A DNA stretch of 64,000 bases from Sutcliffiella horikoshii DSM 8719 (GTDB taxonomy: Bacteria > Bacillota > Bacilli > Bacillales > Bacillaceae_I), in contig LQXN01000067.1 of the NCBI GenBank assembly GCA_001648575.1, positions 62,001 to 126,000 of the forward strand, written 5' to 3'. The translations under genes were made by a program, and so were the position numbers. The notes under the pieces are model-generated. The model saw only the letters and a list, made by a program, of their open reading frames with translations. It made no database searches and was not told the DNA's origin. This document shows, piece by piece, positions 18,401 through 26,518 of this stretch. Numbering within the stretch: position 1 is the first letter of the stretch; each line of letters starts with the position of its first letter.

Positions 18401-18520
18401 AATCGGTGGCATCAATTCTTGATCCAATTTGCTAAGCGAATATAGACCAATCATAAATACAAATATAACCATCAATCCTACTGCAATTTTCCTCTTTAAA
18501 ATATTTTCCATCATCGACAT
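15464..18520 (-). CDS. RND-family efflux transporter permease (AcrB/SwrC type)
   Basis: A 1018-residue inner-membrane proton-driven exporter of the resistance-nodulation-division family. It has one N-terminal helix, a large outside porter loop, five central helices (with GLGIGMMVDASIVILE, where the transmembrane Asp relays protons), a second outside loop, and five C-terminal helices (GIVLNNAILLIDRA). It resembles SwrC/YerP of B. subtilis, which exports surfactin and related compounds. The start at 18520 follows AGGGGAG with good spacing; an earlier TTG at 18538 precedes that site and is rejected. Monocistronic. Confidence 0.9.
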   Translation of the reverse strand: MSMMENILKRKIAVGLMVIFVFMIGLYSLSKLDQELMPPISFDMTIVQIDAGEMPVLDVEEKITKPIEQILSGMEGVDSHSSASYTGKASITVTIEEGRGDEIHKNIESAIAPLSNQIPGIQYINSFQVTTSQDYEFYMDISNGNMEKITAFAKNVVEPRLEALPAVRDVKFDGLEKNEILIQFKDDVLAEYGVDSQQIIQTIQQSNLITSFGKLSEETNGPTLRWNTSLMNLEDLEEILVPTMAGVKELQELADITLQVRDTASGVWKNGSRDVVMVQIGRVSDVTQIEMAKAVRAEVDKIKEEGLVKAFTFEEIVTQADYVSDAVDGVSSNILIGGLLAIVVLFLFLRNVRATIIIGISIPISILLTFASMWILGYSINMLSLIALGLGIGMMVDASIVILESIYRKKEQGIKSREAVLAGVKEVASAVFASMLTTIVVFLPIGLLGGEAGKFMIILSVVVIVTLVSSVIVSFTLIPSLSENFLRLSKRQKQKRNSRIILSYGRFIQWLTYKKRRRYGVIFLFILMFVASLALVTKVPMTIMPDMYNRYSEIMVSLDKGVTPAQKNDIAEAIHSKLEDIPDVKEGFVLDQIESMFVLINMTPEQDATLEQKEVNERILSELLDLTGEYPIMDVTSVMSTGASYPVQIDISGEDLDVLTSLSAQVMSKLKEVDGIIGSTTSLGTMMDEERIVLDETKMKEDGISPLQILGELNSLTSSIPIGALQDEAGTPIVIAPNGVFNKKADLLNMEVSTLNGAKKLSNYITFEQIKAPGQIDHTSGERVVKVLANIENRDLGSVNRDVQEVIDSFETPDRYNISVGGSLEQQQEALQDMLVILGIAIFLVYVVMAVQFNHLLHPLIVMTIIPMTFTGVILGLLLTQRELSIMSGMGVIMLIGIVLNNAILLIDRAKQLRDDDYGVGEAMVEAGMNRIRPIFMTMLTTVGGMLPLAISTGAASNYQAPLATVVIAGLLFSTLITLVLIPSVYMLFHDLGVGIRKVFKQSKKKGTEQVSTSKKAG

Positions 18521-18682
18521 TCTACGTTCTCCCCTCAATTCAAAAGAATAAGAATTAATTTCCAGCTACCCAAGACGATTATATGCTCTTGCTGAGTGAA
18601 TAAAAAGGTATTTTTGGAAAATACTTCTTGAGACGTAGTGGATACTAAGACTTAGGGGTCAATCAACTTTAATTAAACGAAC

Positions 18683-18715
18683 AAAAAGCCGGACCATTAC
18701 AGTCCGACTCTTTGT
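18683..18715 (-). terminator. Terminator of the S9 peptidase gene
   Basis: On the - strand AGTCGGACTG and the complementary GGTCCGGCT form a stem followed by a T-run. Confidence 0.65.
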
Positions 18716-18735
18716 CATTTATGAAATCCCGCTTC

Positions 18736-20514
18736 CTACATATGCTTTTCAAGGAAGTTCAAAATCGCCCTAAATACTTTTATTTCATTTTCCTTTTTAG
18801 AAAAACCATGACCTTCATCCTCAAGGACCAGGTACTCCACATCTCTCCCTTTTTCTATAAGGGCTTCCACAATCTGATCGGATTCCTGTTTTACCACTCG
18901 AGGGTCATTGGCACCTTGGATAATCAGCATCGGCTTGGTCATCGTATCAAGATAGGTGATGGGTGAATCTATAGTAAGCCTTTCCTTGTCTTCCACAGGA
19001 TCCCCTACCCATTGCTTCATCACCGGTTTCCAGTGATCCGGTACAGAATCGATGAAGGAGAAGAGGTTGCTAACGCCAAAAATGTCAATGACACCTTTAA
19101 AATACTCAGGATGACGTCCGTGGAGCAGCAAGGCCATGTATCCCCCATAGCTTCCTCCCATCAGGAAAATCTTCTCTCTGTCGGCATAACCTTTATCAAT
19201 CATCCATTCTAGTCCATGTATATTATCGAGCCGAGGTCCGTGCCCCCAGTCCCCTTCCACCATTTTCATATATGCCAGACCGTAATTGGAGGAGCCCCGG
19301 AAATTCGGCGCAAAAATGCTATACCCCCTATTTACAAGGAACTGGAAGTAGGAGCGGAAAAATTTGCGCTCTGATGCCTGTGGACCTCCATGTGGCCAAA
19401 GTATCACATGTCCGTTGGATACTTCTTTTTTCGCTTTGAAAAATAAAGCCTCTATCTCCAAACCGTCAAATGATGGATAAGTAATAATTTCCGGTTCAGA
19501 TAAATCCTCATCACTCACAGCAGGTATGCGGTTGTTTGTTAATGCAAGCCAACTTTCGCCTCCCAATTGATATATGTTGGAGGGCTTAGTAGCTGTTTTT
19601 CCTAACAGAAAGACCGTTCCACTTTTACCAACTACCAATTTATCAATGATGGAAACCGGAATGTCCACCTCATTCCACTCTTTTTTCTCCAGACAGAATG
19701 TGTAAAGCTTATCCTCTACCCCCTTAGAGGATAAGAGATATAGTTGATTTTCTTTTTCATCCAAATACATGTCGGTAAAATGCATGTCAGGGCCAGGAAC
19801 TTTGGTGAACGATTTTGATTCAATATCAAAATGGGCTAGATATCCATTGTCTTCTCCATGATCCGTGACAAGGTAAATCGATTTTGCATCAATGAAAAAT
19901 GCACTGTCAACGGTATGATGTTTGTCTGTTTTAGGGGTCAATTGAGTCTGTTCCCCATTCTGTACGATATAGGCCAATGTATGGGTATTAGAAAATTGCT
20001 TAAGTGTAATGATACTCTCTTCATCCGATGAGACGTCCATAAAATAAGTTGATGCTTCCGCTCCCTCTATCAACAAACGCTCATCCTTCGTTTCAAGATC
20101 ATAGCAATAAATATTCAAATAGGTTTTGTTGCCTTTGGTACTGGTATAATAAATACGTTTCCCGTTTTTAGAGAACTTAGGAGAAAGATGTCGGTGCTCA
20201 GCTTCCACTCTCACATCCTGAATTTCCCCTCCACGGCTTGGAAGGGCATAGAGCTGTGTCAATTCATCCCCGTCGTGGTCGAAACTGGCTAATATGTAGT
20301 CTCCATTAGGATCGTATTTCAACCCATGGCAACTCTGATTGTTAAAGGTAAGCGGGTATGGATATTGATTTGGCAGATCCATGGCCCAAACATTGTAATG
20401 TCCTGTAAGATTTGTACTATAAACTAATTGTTTTTCATCAGGACTCAACGTAAAATCCTCAATATTAAATACTTTGAAAAATTGTTCAACATCAGGCTTT
20501 TTAAAAGATAGCAA
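18736..20514 (-). CDS. S9-family peptidase (prolyl oligopeptidase family)
   Basis: A 592-residue protein with an N-terminal seven-bladed beta-propeller (about residues 1-340; repeats such as SPDEKQLVYS, DPNGDYILAS, SKNGKRIYYTS) and a C-terminal alpha/beta-hydrolase domain. The catalytic Ser is in GGSYGGYM, the Asp in GANDPRV and the His in DEGHGF. It cleaves short peptides or acyl-peptides in the cytoplasm. The start codon is TTG with AAAGGGGGA six bases upstream. It is divergent from the CapA-like gene. Confidence 0.9.
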   Translation of the reverse strand: MLSFKKPDVEQFFKVFNIEDFTLSPDEKQLVYSTNLTGHYNVWAMDLPNQYPYPLTFNNQSCHGLKYDPNGDYILASFDHDGDELTQLYALPSRGGEIQDVRVEAEHRHLSPKFSKNGKRIYYTSTKGNKTYLNIYCYDLETKDERLLIEGAEASTYFMDVSSDEESIITLKQFSNTHTLAYIVQNGEQTQLTPKTDKHHTVDSAFFIDAKSIYLVTDHGEDNGYLAHFDIESKSFTKVPGPDMHFTDMYLDEKENQLYLLSSKGVEDKLYTFCLEKKEWNEVDIPVSIIDKLVVGKSGTVFLLGKTATKPSNIYQLGGESWLALTNNRIPAVSDEDLSEPEIITYPSFDGLEIEALFFKAKKEVSNGHVILWPHGGPQASERKFFRSYFQFLVNRGYSIFAPNFRGSSNYGLAYMKMVEGDWGHGPRLDNIHGLEWMIDKGYADREKIFLMGGSYGGYMALLLHGRHPEYFKGVIDIFGVSNLFSFIDSVPDHWKPVMKQWVGDPVEDKERLTIDSPITYLDTMTKPMLIIQGANDPRVVKQESDQIVEALIEKGRDVEYLVLEDEGHGFSKKENEIKVFRAILNFLEKHM

Positions 20515-20669
20515 TTCATTTCCCCCTTTATATTTGCTGCTTCATTTACTATTTCGTGAGTCAAAACAAAAAATCCTTTATTTTTTAATTATTCGACATA
20601 TTTCGACGAAATAAGTAAAAGCTATGTATTATCTTGAAAGAAGAATATATAAATAAGGGGTCAAATACC

Positions 20670-21857
20670 ATGAAGTATTCCAAGTATCTATTACCAATAA
20701 TCATTATTTTAGCTTTAGCCAGTATCTTCTCCCTGCTGACCTTCAACCATTATGATGGGTTCATGACAAGCGAGGGACAAGATGAGGTCACAGCAACCGA
20801 CATCAAGCAGCATAAATCAAAGGAATTCGTGAAGACAGAAAAGTCTTTTCGAACGGAAGCTACCATCTCTGCGGTTGGAGACCTGCTCATCCACAGTACA
20901 GTATATGATGCGGCCAAGACAGGAGAAAACTCTTACAACTTCAACCCAATGCTTGAACGTGTAAAGACATACCTTCAAGAAACAGATATCTCCATTGCAA
21001 ACCAGGAAACCATTATCGGGGGAACAGAAATTGGTTTATCCAACTATCCAAGCTTCAACAGCCCTTTTGAAGTAGCAGACGCTTTGCAAGAAGCGGGGGT
21101 TGATATTGTCAGTATCGCAAATAACCACACATTGGACCGTGGTGAAAAGGCAATCATGAATGCCATTAATCATTACGAAAAAATCGGGATGGAATATGTC
21201 GGCGGTTATAAAAGCACAGAGGATAAAGCTAGGTTAAGGACTATATCCCAAAACGGTATTGAATTTTCCTTTCTATCTTACACATATGGAACAAACGGGA
21301 TTCCAATACCGGAAGGAAAAGAGTACTTTGTGAATTTGATCGATCGAGAAGCAATAAAGAAAGACGTGGAGGAAGCCAAACAAAACTCTGATGTGGTGGT
21401 AGTTGCCATGCACTGGGGAGTTGAATATATTCTTTATCCTAACACCGAACAGGAAGAACTTGCCGAATTCCTTGCCGAAATCGGGGTAGACATCGTAATC
21501 GGTCACCATCCGCATGTCCTTCAACCGATGAAATTCATCGAAAGGCCTGATGGAAGTAAAATGTTCGTTGTATACTCACTTGGCAACTTCCTTTCTGGAC
21601 AAAAAGATGACTATAAAGATATCGGGGGCATTCTGCAATTGCATGTAGAAAAATTCGTGGATGGTTCAGAGAAGAAAATAGAAATCAAAGTGGACAACTT
21701 CATCCCCACTTATGTTTCTCAAGTGAATCCAACCAAATATCATGTAGTTCCGTTAAAAGATGCCGCTTCCTTTGGCTTTTCCCAGGCGGAAGCTAAAAAC
21801 GAGGAAATGATGAACCATATGTATCAATGGCTGAAAGATGATGAAATCAATAATTAA
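20670..21857 (+). CDS. CapA-family protein (poly-gamma-glutamate synthesis type, metallophosphatase fold)
   Basis: A 395-residue membrane-anchored protein: one N-terminal helix (YLLPIIIILALASIFSLL) and an extracellular CapA/PgsA domain with a calcineurin-like metal site (GDLLIH, ANQET, IANNHTLDRG, AMHWGVEY, GHHPHVLQP). CapA proteins help make or anchor poly-gamma-glutamate. No capBC/pgsBC genes lie nearby, so a capsule role here is uncertain and another cell-wall role is possible. The ATG at 20670 has AAGGGG upstream; a TTG at 20634 does not. Confidence 0.85.
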   Translation: MKYSKYLLPIIIILALASIFSLLTFNHYDGFMTSEGQDEVTATDIKQHKSKEFVKTEKSFRTEATISAVGDLLIHSTVYDAAKTGENSYNFNPMLERVKTYLQETDISIANQETIIGGTEIGLSNYPSFNSPFEVADALQEAGVDIVSIANNHTLDRGEKAIMNAINHYEKIGMEYVGGYKSTEDKARLRTISQNGIEFSFLSYTYGTNGIPIPEGKEYFVNLIDREAIKKDVEEAKQNSDVVVVAMHWGVEYILYPNTEQEELAEFLAEIGVDIVIGHHPHVLQPMKFIERPDGSKMFVVYSLGNFLSGQKDDYKDIGGILQLHVEKFVDGSEKKIEIKVDNFIPTYVSQVNPTKYHVVPLKDAASFGFSQAEAKNEEMMNHMYQWLKDDEINN

Positions 21858-21869
21858 ACCCCAAAAAGA

Positions 21870-21898
21870 AGCATCGGACGTTACCGTTCGATGCTTTA
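21870..21898 (+). terminator. Terminator after the CapA-like gene
   Basis: Stem AAGCATCG / CGATGCTT with a GACGTTACCGTT loop, followed by a short T/A-rich stretch. The T-run is weak. Confidence 0.55.
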
Positions 21899-22055
21899 GT
21901 TGTGTTATGAAGTAATCCCCAGTTCCATAAGTGGTTTCATTTGGTTGGAATTGTGGAATTCAGTTATAATAAGAATGTATACATATTGCGTGCTAACGGA
22001 AGCATTTTTCCTTTTTTTTACGTAATACAATCGATGAAGATAAAAAGGAGTTGCT

Positions 22056-22346
22056 ATGATGAATATTTCCATCTCAGATAAAGCATTGGAATGGTATAAA
22101 AAAGAATTGCATTTAGAAAAAGGAGACAATATCCGCTTCCATGTGCGATATGGCGGATGCAGTACCGTCCAAAAAGGATTTTCATTAGGAATTGTAAAAG
22201 AAAATCCCGACCAACCAGTTGCAACGGCGGAAAAAGACGGCATTACCTTTTTTGTTGAAGAAAAAGAAGCATGGTATTTTGACGGCCATGATCTCCATAT
22301 CAAATTTGACGAAGAATTAAATGAACCTAAATTTGACTATGAATGA
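22056..22346 (+). CDS. yneR: HesB-like protein YneR
   Basis: A 96-residue protein of the HesB/IscA-like fold matching B. subtilis YneR (MNISISDKALEWYKKEL, RFHVRYGGCSTVQKGFSLGI, HDLHIKFDE). It has the single Cys in GGCS but lacks the C-terminal CGCG pair of true A-type Fe-S carriers, so an iron-sulfur scaffold role is doubtful. The role is unknown. AAGGAG precedes the ATG. In B. subtilis it lies next to plsY; here a 12-kb block separates them. Confidence 0.9.
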   Translation: MMNISISDKALEWYKKELHLEKGDNIRFHVRYGGCSTVQKGFSLGIVKENPDQPVATAEKDGITFFVEEKEAWYFDGHDLHIKFDEELNEPKFDYE

Positions 22347-22350
22347 ATAA

Positions 22351-22436
22351 AAAAAAGAATTAGGAGACAGACATAACGTCCTAATTCTCAACAGTCTGTA
22401 AGAATTAGGGCACTTTACGTCCTAATTCTTTTTTAT
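22351..22436. terminator. Twin-hairpin bidirectional terminator
   Basis: Two tandem hairpins share the same arms: AGAATTAGGA (22356-22365) with TCCTAATTCT (22379-22388), and AGAATTAGGG (22401-22410) with CCTAATTCT (22421-22429). The right hairpin is followed by T6 for rightward transcripts of yneR, the left one by T-rich sequence for leftward transcripts of yneQ. Confidence 0.8.
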
Positions 22437-22486
22437 GTTTTTTATACATGGTCAAATGGAATGAGAACTGCCTTTTAGAAAAGAAA

Positions 22487-22786
22487 CTATTTCAGAAAAC
22501 GTTCTATTTGTTCCCATTGCTGTTCTTTCTGTAAAATTTCTCGTTGCACATCTCCTATCAAGTCAAAATGAGGGAAGTGATCTCTCTTATGTATCCATTG
22601 TTCCTTCAACCCGTATTTACGCCCCCATTCTATAAGCTTTCCCACATCACAACAACCAGCCTTAGTGACTGTTGTAATTCCTTTGTACCTGGGGTGGACC
22701 CAATAATGAGTGATAAATGCAATTTCCCCATTTTCAACTTTTTCTTTCCATTCCTGTAGCTCCCCGCGCCTTATCCCAAAAGCCAT
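22487..22786 (-). CDS. yneQ: Conserved protein YneQ
   Basis: A 99-residue cytoplasmic protein matching B. subtilis YneQ. Recognisable features are the start MAFGIRRGEL, the AFITHYWVHPRYKG segment, a Cys pair in TKAGCCDVGKL, and HFPHFDLIGD. The function is unknown. It starts three bases after the thioesterase gene yneP, with its AAGGAG inside the end of that gene, so the pair is one operon as in B. subtilis. Confidence 0.87.
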   Translation of the reverse strand: MAFGIRRGELQEWKEKVENGEIAFITHYWVHPRYKGITTVTKAGCCDVGKLIEWGRKYGLKEQWIHKRDHFPHFDLIGDVQREILQKEQQWEQIERFLK

Positions 22787-22789
22787 AAT

Positions 22790-23215
22790 TTACTCTCCTT
22801 GCTTTTTAGCCCCTTCATATGCAGCATGCCACTCAGGGTATCTTTTCCGTATAATGATTGGTTTGAAATTATCTTTTTTTACACAAACATGAGAGGAACT
22901 CCCCAACAGAGCCACTTCCTCTTCAGGTGTTACTATTTTATAGCCATATACAACCCGAAAACCATCATATGTTTCAATCCATGTATGTATAGTTGCCATT
23001 TCTCCATAACGGAGCGGTTTTTTATAAGTGACATTGATATCAATTACCGGGGATATAACCCCATCCTTCTCCATCTCTGCATAGGAAAACCCTAAATCCT
23101 TGATTAACTGTGTTCTCCCAAGCTCCATCCATACTAGATAATTTGCATGATACACCACGCCCATTTGATCTGTCTCGGCATAACGCACTTCAATTTCTTT
23201 TTTAGATACTAGCAT
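22790..23215 (-). CDS. yneP: Acyl-CoA thioesterase (4-hydroxybenzoyl-CoA type) YneP
   Basis: A 141-residue hot-dog-fold thioesterase. The 4HBT signature is clear: RYAETDQMGVVYHANYLVWME, with the catalytic Asp15, followed by SPVIDINVTYKKPLRYGE. It hydrolyses acyl-CoA thioesters in the cytoplasm; chain-length preference is unknown. GGGGAG precedes the ATG. Operon with yneQ. Confidence 0.9.
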   Translation of the reverse strand: MLVSKKEIEVRYAETDQMGVVYHANYLVWMELGRTQLIKDLGFSYAEMEKDGVISPVIDINVTYKKPLRYGEMATIHTWIETYDGFRVVYGYKIVTPEEEVALLGSSSHVCVKKDNFKPIIIRKRYPEWHAAYEGAKKQGE

Positions 23216-23291
23216 CTTTACTCCCCCGCTTACTAATTTATTTCATAATAATAACACAAAAGAATTTTTTACCACATTAAAAAGCAGTTTA

Positions 23292-23325
23292 AAAAAGACG
23301 AGCATATTACAATGCCCGTCTCCCC
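23292..23325 (-). terminator. Terminator of the sspN-tlp operon
   Basis: On the - strand GACGGGCA and TGCTCGTC form a stem with an eight-base loop, followed by seven T residues. Confidence 0.8.
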
Positions 23326-23330
23326 CTTTT

Positions 23331-23573
23331 TTACTTTGATCCGTTTTCGCGTGCACTTGCTTCATCTTTTATCTCAGACCTGAATGCCGCAATGCTTTCT
23401 TCACGACGGTGATTTTTTGCTTCAATGCGCTCTCTTTCCTCCGCATTGGCAAATTGCATGGAATCATGTGCTTCTTCAATGTTATCAATTGTATTCTGCA
23501 CCATGCTTTGTAGTTTTTCTACATTATCACTGCGATCATCCGGGTTTGCACGATGTTGGTTATTTTGGTCCAT
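23331..23573 (-). CDS. tlp: Small acid-soluble spore protein Tlp
   Basis: An 80-residue hydrophilic protein matching Tlp. It has the [20 protein letters not shown] segment followed by [10 protein letters not shown] and a charged C-terminus. It is made in the forespore late in sporulation. It lies 92 bases downstream of sspN on the same strand, as in the B. subtilis sspN-tlp operon. AAAGGGAGG precedes the ATG. Confidence 0.93.
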   Translation of the reverse strand: MDQNNQHRANPDDRSDNVEKLQSMVQNTIDNIEEAHDSMQFANAEERERIEAKNHRREESIAAFRSEIKDEASARENGSK

Positions 23574-23665
23574 AACAAAACGCCTCCCTTTTATCGAATG
23601 AATAACAACTACAAGCTTATTCTTCTCAATGATTGCCCCTTAAACACTTGAAATAGTTGGATGTG

Positions 23666-23809
23666 TCATTCACCTTTTGTTTGAATCACTTGAGCGTGTT
23701 TACCTGAAGTATCTTGCATCTGCTTACCTTTATTGCCTCCAGCCTCTTGTGGCTGAGTTCCGATATGGTTAGGCATAAAGTGCTTTCTGCTTCCTTTTGG
23801 ATTACTCAT
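23666..23809 (-). CDS. sspN: Small acid-soluble spore protein N
   Basis: A 47-residue gene with the SspN signature: [20 protein letters not shown], then [20 protein letters not shown] and a VIQTKGE end. GGAGGG lies nine bases before the ATG. It is the first gene of the sspN-tlp pair, known in B. subtilis to be expressed in the developing spore under sigma-G. SspN is a minor spore-core protein of unknown detailed role. Confidence 0.93.
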   Translation of the reverse strand: MSNPKGSRKHFMPNHIGTQPQEAGGNKGKQMQDTSGKHAQVIQTKGE

Positions 23810-23876
23810 AAAAACATCCCTCCTACCTTTACTATCTCAAGGTAGAGGGATATTCATAACAAGAAATATTTGAAAG

Positions 23877-24011
23877 TTATTCCGCAGCCTTATTTAACAT
23901 CTTTTCTTCCAAGCGGTCCTCAATTTTACGTAATGCTTCTTCATCCTTTAGCAGAAGTTGCTTATTTTCCAAAACAAGCTCTTCAAATGAACGTTTACGG
24001 ATCCTTCTCAT
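23877..24011 (-). CDS. fbpB: FbpB-family small basic protein
   Basis: A 44-residue protein beginning MRRIRKRSFEELVLENKQLL, which matches the FbpB/YdbN family. In B. subtilis FbpB works with the small RNA FsrA in the iron-sparing response and is Fur-controlled. I see no convincing Fur box upstream; a partial GTTATCATAA lies near 24070-24080. GAGGTG-like sequence (GTAGGTGAGATA) precedes the ATG. Assignment of the exact role is by family only. Confidence 0.75.
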   Translation of the reverse strand: MRRIRKRSFEELVLENKQLLLKDEEALRKIEDRLEEKMLNKAAE

Positions 24012-24208
24012 TATCTCACCTACTTATTTGTTATTGTAATAGTATTAATGTCCAAAATACTCTAAAATTATGATAACTTTCTGACGAATTAATTAGAATT
24101 TCATGAAAATTAACAGATGGAATTAAAAAGTAGCGTTTTTCGAGGATTACTTAGTATGTGTATATCCGAATTCTGAAAATTGAAAACTGGTATTTATAAC
24201 CACGAAAT

Positions 24209-24222
24209 CGAATATACGTTCT
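24209..24222 (+). promoter_or_regulatory. LexA (SOS) box before the DinB-family gene
   Basis: CGAATATACGTTCT matches CGAACRNRYGTTYC at 12 of 14 positions. It ends two bases before a TATAAT (24225-24230), so a bound repressor would block the promoter of the DinB-family gene at 24288. Confidence 0.6.
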
Positions 24223-24287
24223 TGTATAATAGTTGAATCTACGTTAAGATTTATAGGTGAGAATATTCTAAAAAGTGAGGTTATCTT

Positions 24288-24746
24288 ATGTCATCATCAA
24301 CAACCAGTTATCAAGCTTATGAAAGCAATATGGAATTCTTTCGATTGTTTGGAATTAAAGAAGAAGCTGAATTAAATACTCCAATAAGTAATGGAAAATG
24401 GTCTGTGAAAGAAATTATCGGTCATATTTATTATTGGGACCTTTTTTTGTTAGAAACCATGGTACCCGAAATGAAAGAATCTGGCGTGTTGCCTGACTTT
24501 CCTGATCATGATGACTATAATGAAAAAGCGATTCAGTCAATAAAGAGATTCCCTGATATGAAAGCTCTTCTAGAAGAATTTACACTTACTCGGAAGGAAT
24601 TGATCAGGAAGATGGAGAATTTGAACCAAGAAGAAACATTCACCATTGGGAAAAAAAAGCGAAAATTCACTCCTGGATCTTTTCTGAAAATGTTTGTAGG
24701 ACACGATAACCATCATATCGAGCAAATCAAAAACCAAGCTGTTTAA
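24288..24746 (+). CDS. DinB-family metal-dependent protein, probably SOS-regulated
   Basis: A 152-residue four-helix-bundle protein of the DinB/YfiT-like superfamily. The expected metal ligands are His46 (EIIGHIYYWD) and the C-terminal His pair in GHDNHHIEQI. B. subtilis DinB, the founding member, is damage-inducible; family members may act as metal-dependent thiol transferases or hydrolases, but the activity is unproven. A LexA-type box and TATAAT lie directly upstream, supporting SOS control. GTGAGG precedes the ATG. The DUF1287 gene follows after 14 bases. Confidence 0.82.
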   Translation: MSSSTTSYQAYESNMEFFRLFGIKEEAELNTPISNGKWSVKEIIGHIYYWDLFLLETMVPEMKESGVLPDFPDHDDYNEKAIQSIKRFPDMKALLEEFTLTRKELIRKMENLNQEETFTIGKKKRKFTPGSFLKMFVGHDNHHIEQIKNQAV

Positions 24747-24760
24747 TCTAGAGGTGAAAA

Positions 24761-25456
24761 ATGAAAAAGAAAACCTGGAAACTTATAGGGTGGATCTTTG
24801 CCTTTTTTATATGTTTTTCCTTATTATTCCGTGATGGGATCATCTTGGATTATTTAGGTGTAAACCTTCCTATGCCCTTCACAAAAAAAATAGAGGTTCC
24901 CCTTACTTTTTCTGAGATCGATCAGAATAACAACGGCATACCTGATCATCTTGATATTGTTTATACTTCTAGAAAGGAAGTGGAACAGAGGACTCCATAC
25001 AAAAGTGTGTATTATGATGGCGGCTATCCACCTGACACTGAAGGGGTATGTACTGATGTGATCTGGCGTGGACTCATGGGGGCAGGAATAAACCTTAAAG
25101 ATCTTATGGATGAAGATATTAGTGAAAATACGGAGCTTTATCCAAGAGTTGGAGGAAAACCTGATACCAATATTGATTTTAGACGTGTTCCTAATCAATC
25201 TGTTTTTTTGGAACGGTTTGCAGAGCCTTTGACAACAGAGCTCATCAAAGGGGATATGGAGAACTTAAAACAATGGCAGCCAGGTGACATTGTAGTCTTT
25301 CTTGGTGGTGATTTCGATCATGTTGGAATAGTTTCGGATAAACGTACGAAAGACGGAATTCCTTATCTCATTCACAATACCTATCCATTTGCATCAGAAA
25401 TAAAACTCACTTCGTTCTCCTCTCCCATCACAGGCCATTTTCGATGGAAATATTAA
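24761..25456 (+). CDS. DUF1287 protein, membrane-anchored NlpC/P60-like
   Basis: A 231-residue protein with an N-terminal membrane anchor (residues 8-24) and an outside DUF1287 domain. The probable catalytic Cys is in EGVCTDVIWRG, the His in FDHVGIVSD, and a third polar position in IHNTYP, giving a papain-like Cys-His arrangement. The cell wall is the likely site of action; the substrate is not known. It follows the DinB-family gene by 14 bases and may be co-transcribed with it. Confidence 0.75.
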   Translation: MKKKTWKLIGWIFAFFICFSLLFRDGIILDYLGVNLPMPFTKKIEVPLTFSEIDQNNNGIPDHLDIVYTSRKEVEQRTPYKSVYYDGGYPPDTEGVCTDVIWRGLMGAGINLKDLMDEDISENTELYPRVGGKPDTNIDFRRVPNQSVFLERFAEPLTTELIKGDMENLKQWQPGDIVVFLGGDFDHVGIVSDKRTKDGIPYLIHNTYPFASEIKLTSFSSPITGHFRWKY

Positions 25457-25488
25457 AAGGATTCCAGTAAATTTGGAATCCTTTTAAT
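25455..25488. terminator. Bidirectional terminator
   Basis: AAAAGGATTCCA (25455-25466) and TGGAATCCTTTT (25474-25485) form a perfect 12-bp stem serving both convergent genes. Confidence 0.85.
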
Positions 25489-25493
25489 TTGGA

Positions 25494-26000
25494 TTAGTTC
25501 ATTTTTTCAACCTGTTCCTCCATCAATTCATATGTCATCGGTCCCAGATGCATATAGGAAATAACTCCTTCAGAATCAATGAAGAAGGTAGATGGCATCG
25601 TCATTACTTGATAGTGTCTGAAAACACCTTCTTCATCCAAAAGGATAGGAAACGTATACCCGCCTTCTTCTACGTATTCTTTTACCGTTTCAAGATCAGG
25701 CTCCCGGTCAGTCAAGTTTACTGCAAGCATGACGACATCCTCATTCTCGGTGTGATATTTCTGCATCTCCGGCATTTCGGCACGACATGGGCCACACCAG
25801 GTCGCCCAAAAATTCACAATTACTTTTTTGCCTTCGAATTCAGACAGCTGTGCTGTATCTCCAGCTAAGGTTTCAAGTTCAAAATCCTTTGCCTTATCAC
25901 CAGGCTGTGTGCCGACATCCGGATCTTTTTCCGCGAAGACCTGGAATATTGCATACCCGCTAAGAGCAATGAGAAAGACAATTGCTATTATTTTTTTCAT
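25494..26000 (-). CDS. yneN: TlpA/ResA-type membrane-anchored thiol-disulfide oxidoreductase YneN
   Basis: A 168-residue protein with an N-terminal anchor (residues 4-22) and an outside thioredoxin-like domain. The redox motif is WCGPC (Cys69, Cys72), the cis-proline loop is TMPSTFF, and the AhpC/TSA-type [19 protein letters not shown] precedes them. It reduces disulfides outside the membrane. It is located next to citB, as YneN is in B. subtilis. A small membrane protein gene lies 14 bases upstream in the same operon. Confidence 0.9.
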   Translation of the reverse strand: MKKIIAIVFLIALSGYAIFQVFAEKDPDVGTQPGDKAKDFELETLAGDTAQLSEFEGKKVIVNFWATWCGPCRAEMPEMQKYHTENEDVVMLAVNLTDREPDLETVKEYVEEGGYTFPILLDEEGVFRHYQVMTMPSTFFIDSEGVISYMHLGPMTYELMEEQVEKMN

Positions 26001-26014
26001 TTCTATCCCACCCT

Positions 26015-26419
26015 TTATAAAATCGCTAATATCCCAAAATATCCGGTAACGACAATAAGAATACTTGGAACAATGATAATCGTAGAGTATTTAATATGTA
26101 TGTCCGATTGATGAAACTTCCAATATAGAAACAGTGTTGTACCAACAGTTGCAAGGTAAACCCCATTAGTCCCCCCGGTAAAAAACAGCAAACCATAAGG
26201 ATTTGTCCAAATGATGGATGGCCTGAAAATAATAATACTAAATTTAAAAACAACTATCCATAATAACATACCAGATGTTAAGTGATTCTCCACTGTTTTT
26301 AAGATATCCGGCTTGCTCCTAAGGTACATGGATATATATAAATATGCAAGTAGGCATGAAAAAAGAAGAACAATATAGGACTTCTTTATAAGCAGCGGAC
26401 CTAGTTGAATGGCTTCCAT
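26015..26419 (-). CDS. Multi-pass membrane protein upstream of yneN
   Basis: A 134-residue protein with about four membrane helices. I do not recognise the family. A central polar loop between helices reads [20 protein letters not shown] and resembles segments of lipoprotein-processing membrane enzymes only loosely. The start ATG at 26419 has AAGGAG six bases upstream; the ATG at 26458 has none. Its position directly before yneN suggests it may pass electrons or serve the oxidoreductase, but this is only contextual. Confidence 0.65.
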   Translation of the reverse strand: MEAIQLGPLLIKKSYIVLLFSCLLAYLYISMYLRSKPDILKTVENHLTSGMLLWIVVFKFSIIIFRPSIIWTNPYGLLFFTGGTNGVYLATVGTTLFLYWKFHQSDIHIKYSTIIIVPSILIVVTGYFGILAIL

Positions 26420-26518
26420 CCTCTTCTCCTTCGCTAGCTGATATTTATATTTAATCATAAATGGACAATTTTTTTCCCATTACCTATGTCTATTTTAGTA
26501 CATTTTCCACGTAAAGAA

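Noticed and set aside
23810-23870. Sigma-G promoter before sspN
   Set aside because: TGAATA is followed by a GATAGTA-like sequence, but the spacing (about 14) is too short for a sigma-G promoter, so none is claimed.
24012-24110. Fur box upstream of fbpB
   Set aside because: Only a partial GTTATCATAA is present; no 7-1-7 match was found, so iron control is not claimed from sequence.
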